DNA of 64,000 nucleotides from positions 1 through 64,000 of the forward strand of contig OY730172.1 in assembly GCA_963422465.1 (NCBI GenBank), in the 5' to 3' direction. The position numbers were made by a program, and so were the translations under genes. Shown piece after piece: positions 54,754 to 64,000 of this stretch (the stretch's first letter is position 1; every line of letters begins with the position of its first letter). The notes under the pieces were generated by a model. That model ran no database searches. It worked only from the letters and a program-made list of their open reading frames with translations, and was not told the origin of the DNA. Source of the DNA: Lichina pygmaea (taxonomy: Eukaryota; Ascomycota; Lichinomycetes; Lichinales; Lichinaceae).

Positions 54754-57700
54754 GGCAGCAGCGGCTCGGACAAGGACGCAGCACTGCCAGGCGGTGCGAA
54801 TGCCGGGCTCATATCTAGGACCCACATCATCGAGCCGTGCGAGCCGCGAGCGACGGAGGTGGACGAGTGCGATCCCACAGGTTGAACTTGCTTTCTTGTC
54901 GCGGCCGACGTACCGTTCCGCCTGCAGTTGCGTGCGGAGGTACGTCCGTCGAGAGTGTATTCACAATGGACTCGAGCGGCTTGCCGCCTCGGCCATGGCC
55001 GAGCCGGACGCACCGGGACGCTGCAAGCACCGTCGTGAGTGTCGTGGCATGACGGACACGTCCGAGTAATTACAGGTCAACACCACCTGAGAAGCTCCGG
55101 TCAGCGCAAAGGCTGTTGGAAACTCTTCCGGTTACGTACCGTCGCCGCGACGCTCACCCTTTCCAACTTGGGTACGTTACGTACCTACTTGCAGTCACAT
55201 GCCCGTCCCGAAACTTCAGATGATTTCAGAGAGCTCCTGAGGAACATAGGGGGGGGTACATCCATACCTTTGTCTGTGTGACCGAGATGGACCGACGACG
55301 GAGACACGACACGATCCAGCCTGCGAGGACCGGCCAGCGACAGGGCACCGATTCGGCAAGCAAGCGTAGGGCTGGATGCGAGTCATGGGCCAACGGTCCA
55401 AGTTCAGATCCTCCGTGTGGGCCAAGCTCGCGACCGAGTACGGAGTACAGCGGTGGCCGGACCAGGTCGCTCGGAGGCTCGGACTCGAGCCGGTTGGCCG
55501 CCGGGGCACGCGTCGCACGCGTGGCCACCCGGCAGTCTGACGCAGGGGTGCTTACGAGTACGAGGTTCAGGCCTCGACGGCGATAGTGTACCGTACCGGC
55601 CGAGCTCGGTCGGCCGTTGGAGTGGCACGAACATGTCGGGGTACAAGTACTTTTGCGAATCGCACTCGTGCTACAGAACCGATGGGACTTTTCTCCTGTA
55701 TGTGTATGTATCGACTTCCCCTAGGTAAGTACCTATCGTACATACGTAGATATCTGCGGACGGACCCCGCACTAGCCCTGCGCGAAGGGCGGTCGACCCG
55801 ATCGTGCCGACTACGAGTACGCGCTAGGGCTACGGCATTTCTGTACAGGGATGATGTGGTACGTGCGCTAGTTGGCCCGCACGGAACAGTAGTACTCGTA
55901 GGAGGAGGTGACCAGGTGCTGAGTCATCAAGCACAGGCTCGGCTGACTCACCAGAGCGGGAGTATGCCACTCCTGTACTAATTCCGTACGGAGTACGTTC
56001 CGTACGGAAGTACGGAGTACAGTACTGTTAGTAAGCTGAAAGCGAGCCTGTCAAAACTACCGAGCCACCAACTCACACGTATACGTACGTATGTGCGGAG
56101 TACTCCGTACGGAAGTACGTATGTACATCTCTTGAGAATTCTGACAGCGCGGCTCTGCAACCAACTTTTGCTTGTGCCTCGTCTGTTCCGTACGGAGCTG
56201 TCTTGGTCAGATTCCGTAGTATTGTAAGCCCACGGCAGACTGCGGCCGTGTCCATAAGTGATGTGATGCTCGGGCGATCAACCCACGATGCTGGGAAGCC
56301 AACGATGACCAATTGAAATGGCTTACGTACAGTATGTACGTATTACTCACCTCCTGAAAAGATTTTTCCTCTCCCTGTACGTACGGTACGTACTTGTAAT
56401 CGCAACCTTTCAGCCACACGACCGAGCCACATCCCGATGTGCGTTGGACTGCCTTCTGACAAAAAGTGCTAAAATCTCTGTGGAGTGTGTGTACTCGTAG
56501 CTTTCGCCAGGGGCCGCGACGCGTTTCTCGCGTTCGAATCCGTGCCTGTTCTCGGGGCCATCGTCAACTCGGATTCCAAGGTAGCGTCCAAGCTGATCGT
56601 TGCGGGAGGTCACCGCTTGACGGCGGATCTGGACAGGCACTCGATCTTGATGCAATAGCAACCGAAAGACTATTGTATCTGCATCGTTGGAAGACCAATT
56701 GACTTTTGGTCTGCTACCTTTGCTGAAATATCATCCTTGCCAAGTTGTTGGCATGGGTTGCAGCGCCATTCGGCGACCGTGGAGCCCTCTTCGAGCATGC
56801 GTGGTTCGCGGAAATGGCTCTGCTGCTGCTGTCTGTCCTTTTGAAGACGTCGTACGGTAAAGCTCGGTTTGCTTCGTACGTCGGGGTAGCTACCGTGTCG
56901 CATCGAGAGTATCGGGTCTTTGCTCTGGCCGTCGTCCTTTGACACGATCGACAAGTGTTTTATATTTCGCCAGGGCACTTGCCCTACGTCCACGGCCCCG
57001 GGTATATTATTTCGGGAATATACATATCCACACTCTCGCGAATCCTCCTTCCTTCTCTTCATCATCTGCAAGGTCGACCACGGCATCTCGGACCATCGTC
57101 ACTTGATCTTTCGAAGCTCTCGTCCAGCTTCTCCAGCTTCTTCGGCTTCTCGATGCTGCTCTGCTTGAAAGCATAGGTCTTTCAGAAATCTCGACTGTCC
57201 CAGCTTTCGGCACCTTCTCCGACCGACGACGACGTCGTCGGCGGCAGATTTGTGCTCCGTCAAATGGTCGAAAGGCGGCTCCATCTCAGCGTCTGTGGCA
57301 AGCGTTCGCATCCGTCACATCGGACATTCTTCTCTTCCGACCTTCCTCCATCGCCATCCTGCTCGTACTCGGACTCGACATCCAATTCCCTTCCCGATCG
57401 GGCTTCTCTCTGTTGCATCGCCGGTAGCTCCGTCCGTCGACCAGCGTCGCACTCTCATCGCCGGCGTACGGCTCCTTCGATTCTCCGTCGATCAACTTCT
57501 GGCTCACCCCCTACGTCTGCCTTACGTTGGTTCTGAGAACTGGACGCACCCCATAACTCCCTTTCCCGACGGCCTGTTCCGGACTTTAAAGCCGAGATCC
57601 AACTTGTCCGATCTGCTCGCGCTCTTGCTGAGGTCAAGGTTGGCTTCGAGCCCGTTGGGAGGCCGCGCTTGTTTCATTCCCCTGCAGACGTCGGCCTCCA

Positions 57701-58169
57701 GCTCTCGTTCGCTTATCGCAGCCGCTCCGCGCGAACTGCAGCTTGACGGCCCTGCGATCATCGGCATAAGCCCAGGATCTTTCAGCCTGAGCGAAGTTCC
57801 ATTCGGGACGATATCTCCATACGAAGCCTTCCTGCATGTGTTCGACCTCCTCATACATCTCGGAAGATCCTGCTCTGTTGGCCATTCACTAGCAGCACCT
57901 CACCGTCAACAAACACCGTCCGTCACTTTCCCGTGGACCTCTCGTGCTTTGGTCGGCTCCGATAACATACAACCCTTCGCACACCATCGTCATCCATCAT
58001 CCGCTTTGAGACAGCATTCATCGCTCTGTTTCAGTCACTTGGCCGAAACAGCTTTGACGTAGCAGCTTGTCCCGTGTCCGCTATTCTCCCGACTGCCTCG
58101 GGCCAGGGCTCCTGTTCATCGGGAAAATTCTCACACGAACGGGGCAGTTTTCGTCAGTCCAAGAACAAC
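54754..58169. other. Long divergent intergenic region rich in TACG palindromes
   Basis: 3.4 kb between the 7-TM gene and the AT-hook gene. From about 55980 to 56400 it is packed with CCGTACGG, GGAGTACG and TACGTACGT palindromes. From about 57250 to 58070 the sequence is pyrimidine-rich and one frame stays open for 270 codons on the plus strand; I see no domain in it and take it as 5' leader of the AT-hook gene. No tRNA was recognised. Confidence 0.5.
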
Positions 58170-59975
58170 ATGTCGGAGAACAAACAAGTCGAAATGGTCA
58201 GCGGGACCGAAAGCGACAGCAGCCTGAGTGAAATCTCGTCGCAGGCCGAGCCGGAGAGCTGGATCGGCGTCCAAGCCCAGATCGCCAATGGCAGCGAACC
58301 CGATGATGCCAGCCCCAGCCAGATTGCCAGCCAAGACGACGTATCCGACGAGATCGAGGTGTATGATCAGCTATACCGTGACAGCCAAGAGGAAGGTGAA
58401 AGCGACGTCGAGGCTATGGACGGATGGGATGCTACCGACCATACTGGGTACTATGACGACCTCGAAGCTCTCGGCGACCTAGAAGATATGGACGAGACAG
58501 ATGCGATGAACGAAGCCGACGACGGTGTCGGCTCTGGGTTTACTGACCAGGTCGAGGACTTTGGTCTGATTCGCGCTGCCGATCGAACGGGAGATGGGAC
58601 GGACGACGAGCCCGACAACCTTGACCCAGCAGAGTTGCCTCCGTCATACGATGAGAACAACGAACCAACAAGCCCGGATGCGTTCTTTCCCGCCTTGGCG
58701 AACCCACAGAGGAAGTCCCAGACGCAGCTCTGGAACGTCAGCGAACATGTCTGTGGTGTTCTGGAGGCGTGGAGGAGAGAGTGGGTTGCGGCCCAGCAAG
58801 AGCTGGAGCAGGAAACCGGACAGGCCCCTTACGACTATCTCCGGGTCCAGACCCACGACGAGTTTGAGAACGAGAAGGAGATGCTTCTCTTCGGGAAGAT
58901 TCTGGGCTCGGGAAGAGCTCGGGGAAGGGGAAGAGGCCGCGGCCGCGGCCGCCCACGTGGAGTCCGTGGAGCCCGCGGATCCCGTCGAGCCCGGAGCGGG
59001 CGGCCCCGTGGCCGCCCGTCGTTGAGGGGCGAAAACGCCGGCGGCAGAGTGCGATCACGAGGCCGAGCCAGAAGGGCTCGAGGAACACGGCCCCGGGGGA
59101 GGCCACGGATAAGGAGGGGAGCGTCTGCAGATAGCACAGACACTCCCCTCCCCTCGATAGAGACCGAAGACGAGCGGGCCCCTGACGCCATCACGACCCG
59201 GCATCCCGAGGGGCGGCGCAAACGCGGTCGGCCTCGAAAGAAGAGGTCGCCGCCCCCAGAGGCTGCTGCTGGTCCCGCAGCAACGCCCAGGAAGCGCGGC
59301 CGACCCCGCAAGAACCCCGTGGCTACCAGCACGCTTGCCGGAGATGGGGAGCCGCTTCAGGCCGCCCCCAAGCGTCGGGGCCGGCCTCTCAAAGTGCGCA
59401 AGCCGGCATCGCCGCACGAGGACGCCGGCCCGAGCCCTCCCCCTCAACCTGTCGAGAGGCGGGGGCGGCCACGCAAGGTCGGGCCCGCCTCCAACGAGCC
59501 ACCGAGGCTCAAGCGAAGGGACCCCGAGACAGACGAGCCAGACGCGTCCAAGCCCTCTGCCAAGACGGCTCGGACGGAGGCGGACGAGTCCTCCCCGCCT
59601 CCACCGCCCAAGAGGCGGGGGCGGCCTCCGAAGAAAGCCCCCACGCTCGTCCGTCCTCCACCGGCCGCCGCCGCCGCCGCCACTGCCGCAAGGACATCGT
59701 CGGCGGCGGCGGCCGATCCGTCGATGGAGCCACGTCGTCGGAAGAGGAAGCTGACCGACGTGGCCCAGGAGGACGGGCGAGCGGGGGAAGACGAGGAGGG
59801 GAGCAACTATTCCGCGGCGGCCGCGGCGTCGGACGATTCCGCCGGCGAAGCCGCTCCTGCAAGCGCTCGACCCGCGGCGAGAAAGCCGCGGGTGAAGTCG
59901 ATCAAACGATCGGCGGCAATGCGGGAGTGGTGGAACCGGCGAAAGGCTGCTGCGGCCGCCGCGGCCGCCGACTGA
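58170..59975 (+). CDS. Multiple AT-hook nuclear protein
   Basis: 601 residues, one exon; first ATG at 58170 (MSENKQVEMVSGTESD). Residues about 1-165 are strongly acidic (Asp/Glu-rich, low complexity). A short ordered-looking stretch at about 180-240 (LWNVSEHVCGVLEAWRREW) follows. The rest is basic with about eight AT-hooks (core GRP flanked by Arg/Lys): GRGRGRPRG (about 250), RPRGRPSLR, RPRGRPRIR, KRGRPRKKR (about 350), KRGRPRKNP, RRGRPLKVR, RRGRPRKVG and RRGRPPKKA (about 481). Poly-Ala runs occur, and the tail SIKRSAAMREWWNRRKAAA ends it. AT-hooks bind the minor groove of A/T-rich DNA; a chromatin role is likely. No catalytic domain; the family beyond AT-hooks is not identified. Confidence 0.85.
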   Translation: MSENKQVEMVSGTESDSSLSEISSQAEPESWIGVQAQIANGSEPDDASPSQIASQDDVSDEIEVYDQLYRDSQEEGESDVEAMDGWDATDHTGYYDDLEALGDLEDMDETDAMNEADDGVGSGFTDQVEDFGLIRAADRTGDGTDDEPDNLDPAELPPSYDENNEPTSPDAFFPALANPQRKSQTQLWNVSEHVCGVLEAWRREWVAAQQELEQETGQAPYDYLRVQTHDEFENEKEMLLFGKILGSGRARGRGRGRGRGRPRGVRGARGSRRARSGRPRGRPSLRGENAGGRVRSRGRARRARGTRPRGRPRIRRGASADSTDTPLPSIETEDERAPDAITTRHPEGRRKRGRPRKKRSPPPEAAAGPAATPRKRGRPRKNPVATSTLAGDGEPLQAAPKRRGRPLKVRKPASPHEDAGPSPPPQPVERRGRPRKVGPASNEPPRLKRRDPETDEPDASKPSAKTARTEADESSPPPPPKRRGRPPKKAPTLVRPPPAAAAAATAARTSSAAAADPSMEPRRRKRKLTDVAQEDGRAGEDEEGSNYSAAAAASDDSAGEAAPASARPAARKPRVKSIKRSAAMREWWNRRKAAAAAAAAD

Positions 59976-61283
59976 TTCTACCGGCGCGTGTGTGGGAGTG
60001 TGTCGTGCCACCCAGCCGTCCATGTCCCTGTCGTGAGTGGCGGGAAGGTAGTAGATGCTGATGCTACAATTGGGCCAGGGGGCTTGGTCACCACAAGATC
60101 GTTCCATCTCATCGTACCGCCTTCCCTGCATCTCTTACATCTTGTACATTATCTTCCTGTAGGCTCGTAATGTATTCCAACCATCTTGACATCAATAGCA
60201 TCGATCAGCCCTCTATGGATACGCCGAAGTACCACTCGACCACAGAACGGACAGCCATTCTTCAGCAAGTAGCACCTTGACCACTTTCAAACACCTGCTT
60301 GATCCCAAGCTCACGCTCCACAGCATCATCGTAAGCCTTCCCCAGACCGAGCGGTCGAAGGAGCTTCCACGGAAAAAGAGAAGACGTGGTGTCGGCACAC
60401 TTTGTCACATCGATCAGGAGGAGAGTATCTGCAGAGGGCCGTGACACACCACAGATCACCATAACATACGACGACCTACGTGTGCGCTTGACTACAGGCC
60501 GAGCACATCCTCTCTCTCTCTCTCTCTCGTCAAGTGCAGACGGACATTGTGTTGTATGGATTGCATGTACAGTACATCAGACCTGCTGTTGTAAAGGGGC
60601 GTAAAGGGGTAAGGGGGAGGGGGGAGGTTGAGGATGAATCCTTCGGTCAACTTTTCTTCTGTTTGAGAAATCAGGCGCGCCTCCTGATTTACAGCCTGTC
60701 CGCGCTGTACTGCATACGTTGTATGATCTCTGGCTGCCAGGCGTGAGAGGCTCATTGATACGGCACCTGGATTGGGCATCTATACCGGCTTGCGGTGTAT
60801 GCTGCCGGCCAGTGCTCCGTACCTTACGGAGTGGTTCCCCCCTGGAGATACTACGACTTCGGCAGAACGCCGATTGGAGACTGGTCAGGTGGATGATAGT
60901 GAGTGAATGATGATGCGAGGACCGATGGAGAAGGAGCGTGATGACGAGCGTTGTGGGACATGCCATACGGAAGAACCTGACGTAAGATTATACTGCCAGC
61001 GTGTACTGGTCCGACGTACGGCATAGCATTCCATACTCGTGTCCTTGGGTTGTGGCGATGGCCTGGATCACATTGCTGATGATGGGAATGCGAGATGATG
61101 AGAGGCAGAAGGCAGTGCCGTAAAGGCTTGATAGGCCTTCCTCGTGCGTCTCGGTTCATCGATCAGCGAGCAACGTGGAATGATGCTGCGGCCGATCGAC
61201 CGTATCCGCTTCAGGCTGGCATGTAAGTTACGTACACCGCCGTACGGCCCATGCGCTACCCAATCCCAAAGGGGGACCCTACT
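59976..61283. other. Convergent spacer with CT microsatellite
   Basis: 1.3 kb between the stop codons of the AT-hook and kinase genes. A TCTC dinucleotide run lies at about 60510-60529 and a G-rich patch at 60600-60630. Short frames only; no gene recognised. Confidence 0.5.
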
Positions 61284-61655
61284 CTACCGGACCAGCTCTC
61301 GCCTCAAGCTGCTTGGATCTTGCTCGCGCTTCTCGCGCCGGCCCAGGAGGGTTGCGTTGTTGAGGCTGAGCTCGAACGGGCCGGCCTGCTGCTTCTTCCG
61401 CGCCTGTTGGCGCGCGGCCGCGGCCACGGCGGCCGAGTGTTGGCCGTAGCCGCCTCGCTGTTGCTGCGAAGATTGTTGTTGTCGGCTCGGCGCGGTCCCG
61501 CCGTCACCGCCGATGTGCGCGCGCTGCAGGCTCTGTTCGACTTGATGGACGTCCGGCTCCTTGGCCTTTGGAACTTTGGACGGTGCTTGGTGCTGCTGCG
61601 ATTGGCCGGCGGCGGCGTAGTCGGCGTTGTCGCGATCGACGCCATCGTCGATCTT

Positions 61656-61690
<35 letters not shown>

Positions 61691-63861
61691 CCTCGTCGAG
61701 GGCGTTGAGCGCGGTGAGACCGGCGCCACCGGCGCCCCGGTAGCCTTGCTTGAAGTTCTTGCGGCGCTTGCCCTCCTCCTCTTGGCGGTGCACGGCGTAA
61801 CCGACGTCGAAGACCTCGCGAAGGTTGACGGCTGCGGGCGAACGGAAGTCCATGCGGCGTGCCGCTCCGGGCGTCTCTAGGAAGTGGGTCGCGCCCGCCA
61901 TGGGTGTGCCGACGGGATCGTACGGATGGCCCATCTGCTTCTGACGTTGCCAGGCCGGCGTCGCCAGCGGCGGGGCGTCGGCGGCGGCGTGTGTGGCCTC
62001 GTCCGACCGTCGGACCCACGGATGGTTCAGGAACTCGTGGATCGTGTACCGCTTTTCCGGGTCGACCGTGAGGAGATGCGAGATCAGGTCCTGGGCCGAC
62101 TTCGAGATGTCGTCCCACCACGGCGACAGGAACGTGTACTGGCCGCGCGCCACCTTCTCGGTGAGGACCTGGATGGACTCGTCGTAGAAGGGCGGGAAGC
62201 CGCAGAGGAGGGTGTAGAGCACGCAGCCGAGCGCCCACATGTCGACGCTCTTGGAGTACCGTTCGTCCTTGACGATCTCCGGGGCGGTGTAGCCGACCGT
62301 GCCGCAGGGCGTCATGGTCTGGCTGTCCCAGACGACCTTCGACAGCCCGAAATCGGCGATCTTGATGCGCCCGATCCCGCCGGCTCCGACGCCTCGGACG
62401 AACTCACCCTCGTCTTCCTTGTCCTCCTCCTCGGTCGAGCGCGCTTTCGGACTCCTCGTCGGGATGAAGGGGACGGGATAGAAGAGCAGATTCTCCGGTT
62501 TGATGTCGCTGCGGACGGGGGGCAGGGTCGTCAGGAACAGAACGATCAAGCCAGCAAACGAGCGAAGCAGCGAACGAACGAACGAACGAACGAACGAACG
62601 AACGAACGAACGGACGGACGGACGAGCTAACCCCCGATCATCAGGTACCCGAGACTCACCGGTGCACGACGCCCTTGGTCTCGTGGAGATAATCGAGCGC
62701 CTCGGCCACCTGGACGATGACGTGTCGGCTGAGGTCCTCGCTGAAGTAGGTGAGCCGGACGATCTGATGGAAGAGCTCGCCACCGGGACAGAGCTCGAGG
62801 ATGATGTAATAGTACTGCGACGACTCGGAGAACTCGACGAGCTGGACGACATTCGGGTGGTCGAGTTGTCGCATGATCTGAACCTCCTTGAGGATGTTCG
62901 AGCGCTGCGGAGACGTGGCAGCAGACGTCAGCCGACCCGATCCATCGCTCCAGCCGTACGGCGAGAGGGAGAGAGACGGAAGGCGGGGCTTCGATGGCGA
63001 GTAGGAGAGGGCCGCCCGGCGGCGTCGGCACGGCAAAACGGTAAAAACGGTCACGACAGCGAAGACAAGGAAGAAGGGTGCGATGCGCACCTCGGCCATC
63101 TTGGGCTGCTTCTTGAAGTCCGGATGGAGGTGATTCGCGTTCTAGATCGGACCCACAGAAGTTGGCCACGGGCGCGACTTTTCGCGGTCCAGATCGGAGC
63201 AAGCGACCGGGGCAGCACGGAGGGAGAGGACCAGACCGCCGTAGCAGACGGACGGACGAGTCAAAGCGAAAGGAAGCATGTAGAGCGCGGGGCGGGCCAC
63301 GGCGGGGCGCCAGGCGTGGAAGCGTACCTGTGACGAGTTCATCTCAAACTTGCGCACGACCTTGATCGCCACCTCGTCCACCTGACCCCGGTTGTCCCGA
63401 GCGCGGTAGACGTTGCTGAAGGCGCCGTCGCCCATCTTCTCGAGGAGGGTCCACCGGTCGAGACCGGGATAGGCCGGGAACTTCCCCTTGGACTCGCGTT
63501 CCTCGGCAACCATTCGCTCCAAGAGGGCCTGGTCGTACGCCTTCGACCTGTTCTCGCCATGGGCTTCGGGCAGGCGCTGTTGGTCGGCGGTGGCCTTTGC
63601 GGCGGCAGCGGCGCCCTGGGCAGCAACGTTCCGATGGTCGACGTTGCCGGGGACCGTGAGGTCGGCTCCGCGCGGAGCCGCGGCGGGGGGTTGATGGTGC
63701 GTCATGGGAGGATCGCTGATGGCATGTTGCTGATGTCGGCCATGATGCTGCTGGACCTGTACGGGCGATACGGTGGTGGTCGGATCGGCGAAGGCCGGAT
63801 TCGCGGCCCGAGCTTGCTTTCCATGGCGGATGAAGTTCTTGAGGTTCTGGATCGTGCTCAT
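61284..63861 (-). CDS. Ser/Thr protein kinase, CAMK group, RCK2/Srk1-like
   Basis: Exons on the minus strand: 63328-63861, 63091-63141, 62660-62904 and 61284-62508; introns of 186, 186 and 151 bp; 684 residues. The start ATG at 63861 gives MSTIQNLKNFIRHGKQAR, the conserved N-terminus of this family. Kinase motifs: GDGAFSNVY (Gly loop), VAIKVV (Lys), LKEVQIMRQLDHPNVV, VVHRDIKPENLL (across splice 3), IADFGLSK, CGTVGYTAPE. The C-terminal extension has a run of 11 Asp (about 61657-61690), poly-Gln/Ala tracts and a basic RRE end. Known homologues are stress-activated by the Hog1/Sty1 MAP kinase. That is inferred here from similarity. Confidence 0.92.
62573..62612 (+). repeat. (CGAA)n microsatellite in kinase intron 3
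   Basis: About ten tandem CGAA units followed by three CGGA units, inside the 151-bp intron 62509-62659. The splice sites are clear of the array. Confidence 0.85.
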
Positions 63862-64000
63862 GGCGACGGGCGACGGGCGACGGGCGACGGGCGACGAGGC
63901 TCGGCGACACACGAAGGATGCCTCGGACTGTGGAGGCAAGGCAACCGCTATCAGGCCCTGATGATGCCACGTACGGACAGGTTCAAGTCTGACGAGTGGT
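63862..64000. promoter_or_regulatory. Kinase 5' leader, partly outside window
   Basis: The 139 bp upstream of the kinase start. It contains four tandem CGACGGG units at about 63866-63895. The promoter proper probably lies beyond the window. Confidence 0.45.

Noticed and set aside
57250-58062. A 270-codon plus-strand frame before the AT-hook gene
   Set aside because: No domain, a Ser/Pro/Leu/Arg-rich low-complexity composition, and a pyrimidine-rich leader position; kept as 5' leader.
59055-60131. A 358-codon minus-strand frame opposite the AT-hook gene
   Set aside because: It is the mirror of a GC-rich, Arg/Pro-rich coding sequence; composition alone keeps it open.
61251-62630. Plus-strand frames of 209 and 248 codons across the kinase
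   Set aside because: They are shadows of the kinase coding strand; the minus-strand frame has all kinase motifs.

Overview
The window is the end of a fungal chromosome. It opens with 27 perfect CCCTAA telomere units. Next comes about 36.7 kb made only of nested retrotransposons, then a short strip of LTR-like debris, then about 26 kb of ordinary nuclear genes. Short GT-AG introns (50-90 bp), gene content (SAT4/PTH11-like 7-TM protein, NmrA-like protein, NAD-malic enzyme, RCK2/Srk1-type kinase) and chromodomain Ty3/Gypsy elements with C-to-T decay point to a filamentous ascomycete (Pezizomycotina). I cannot name the species from the sequence.

Retrotransposon block (163-36865). The frame is one old chromovirus on the minus strand, 'element A' (family Gypsy-1). 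Its 5' LTR is at 36219-36865 and its body is split into pieces at 1695-3510, 20426-21251, 27786-28555 and 35099-36218. It holds: a forward Gypsy-1 tail cut off by the telomere (163-1694); a full-length non-LTR element (LINE, plus strand, 3511-20410, 15-bp target duplication); and two forward Gypsy-1 copies (copy 2, 21252-27780, TSD CCAGT; copy 3, 28556-35093, TSD GTTTT). The LINE itself carries two other chromoviruses on the minus strand: D (8159-14488, TSD TCTAT) and E (14996-20110, TSD GATTT). Once D and E are discounted, LINE ORF2 reads open from start to stop. The LTR elements carry nonsense codons, mostly CGA to TGA. Gypsy-1 and D both carry an antisense reading frame beginning 43-61 bp inside the 3' LTR, with paired Cys-x2-Cys-x4-6-Cys motifs spaced like a fungal Zn2Cys6 cluster. 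This is the most unusual feature of the window.

Boundary (36866-37885). It contains three 160-171 bp TG...CA repeats, two of them head to head, and no genes.

Gene region (37886-64000), in order: PheS-type phenylalanyl-tRNA synthetase alpha chain (-); EDEM-like GH47 mannosidase with a PA domain (+), divergent from PheS; Cdc1/Ted1-type metallophosphoesterase (+); NAD-dependent malic enzyme (-); a decayed serine-protease-like gene (-); a NmrA-like Rossmann protein (+) with one frameshift; a 7-TM rhodopsin-like protein (-); a multiple AT-hook protein (+); and an RCK2/Srk1-like CAMK kinase (-). Exon structures for five genes were worked out by hand from splice signals and frame continuity; all close in frame. 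The genes look like independent units rather than a cluster; two (the EDEM-like mannosidase and the phosphoesterase) are expected to act in the secretory pathway.
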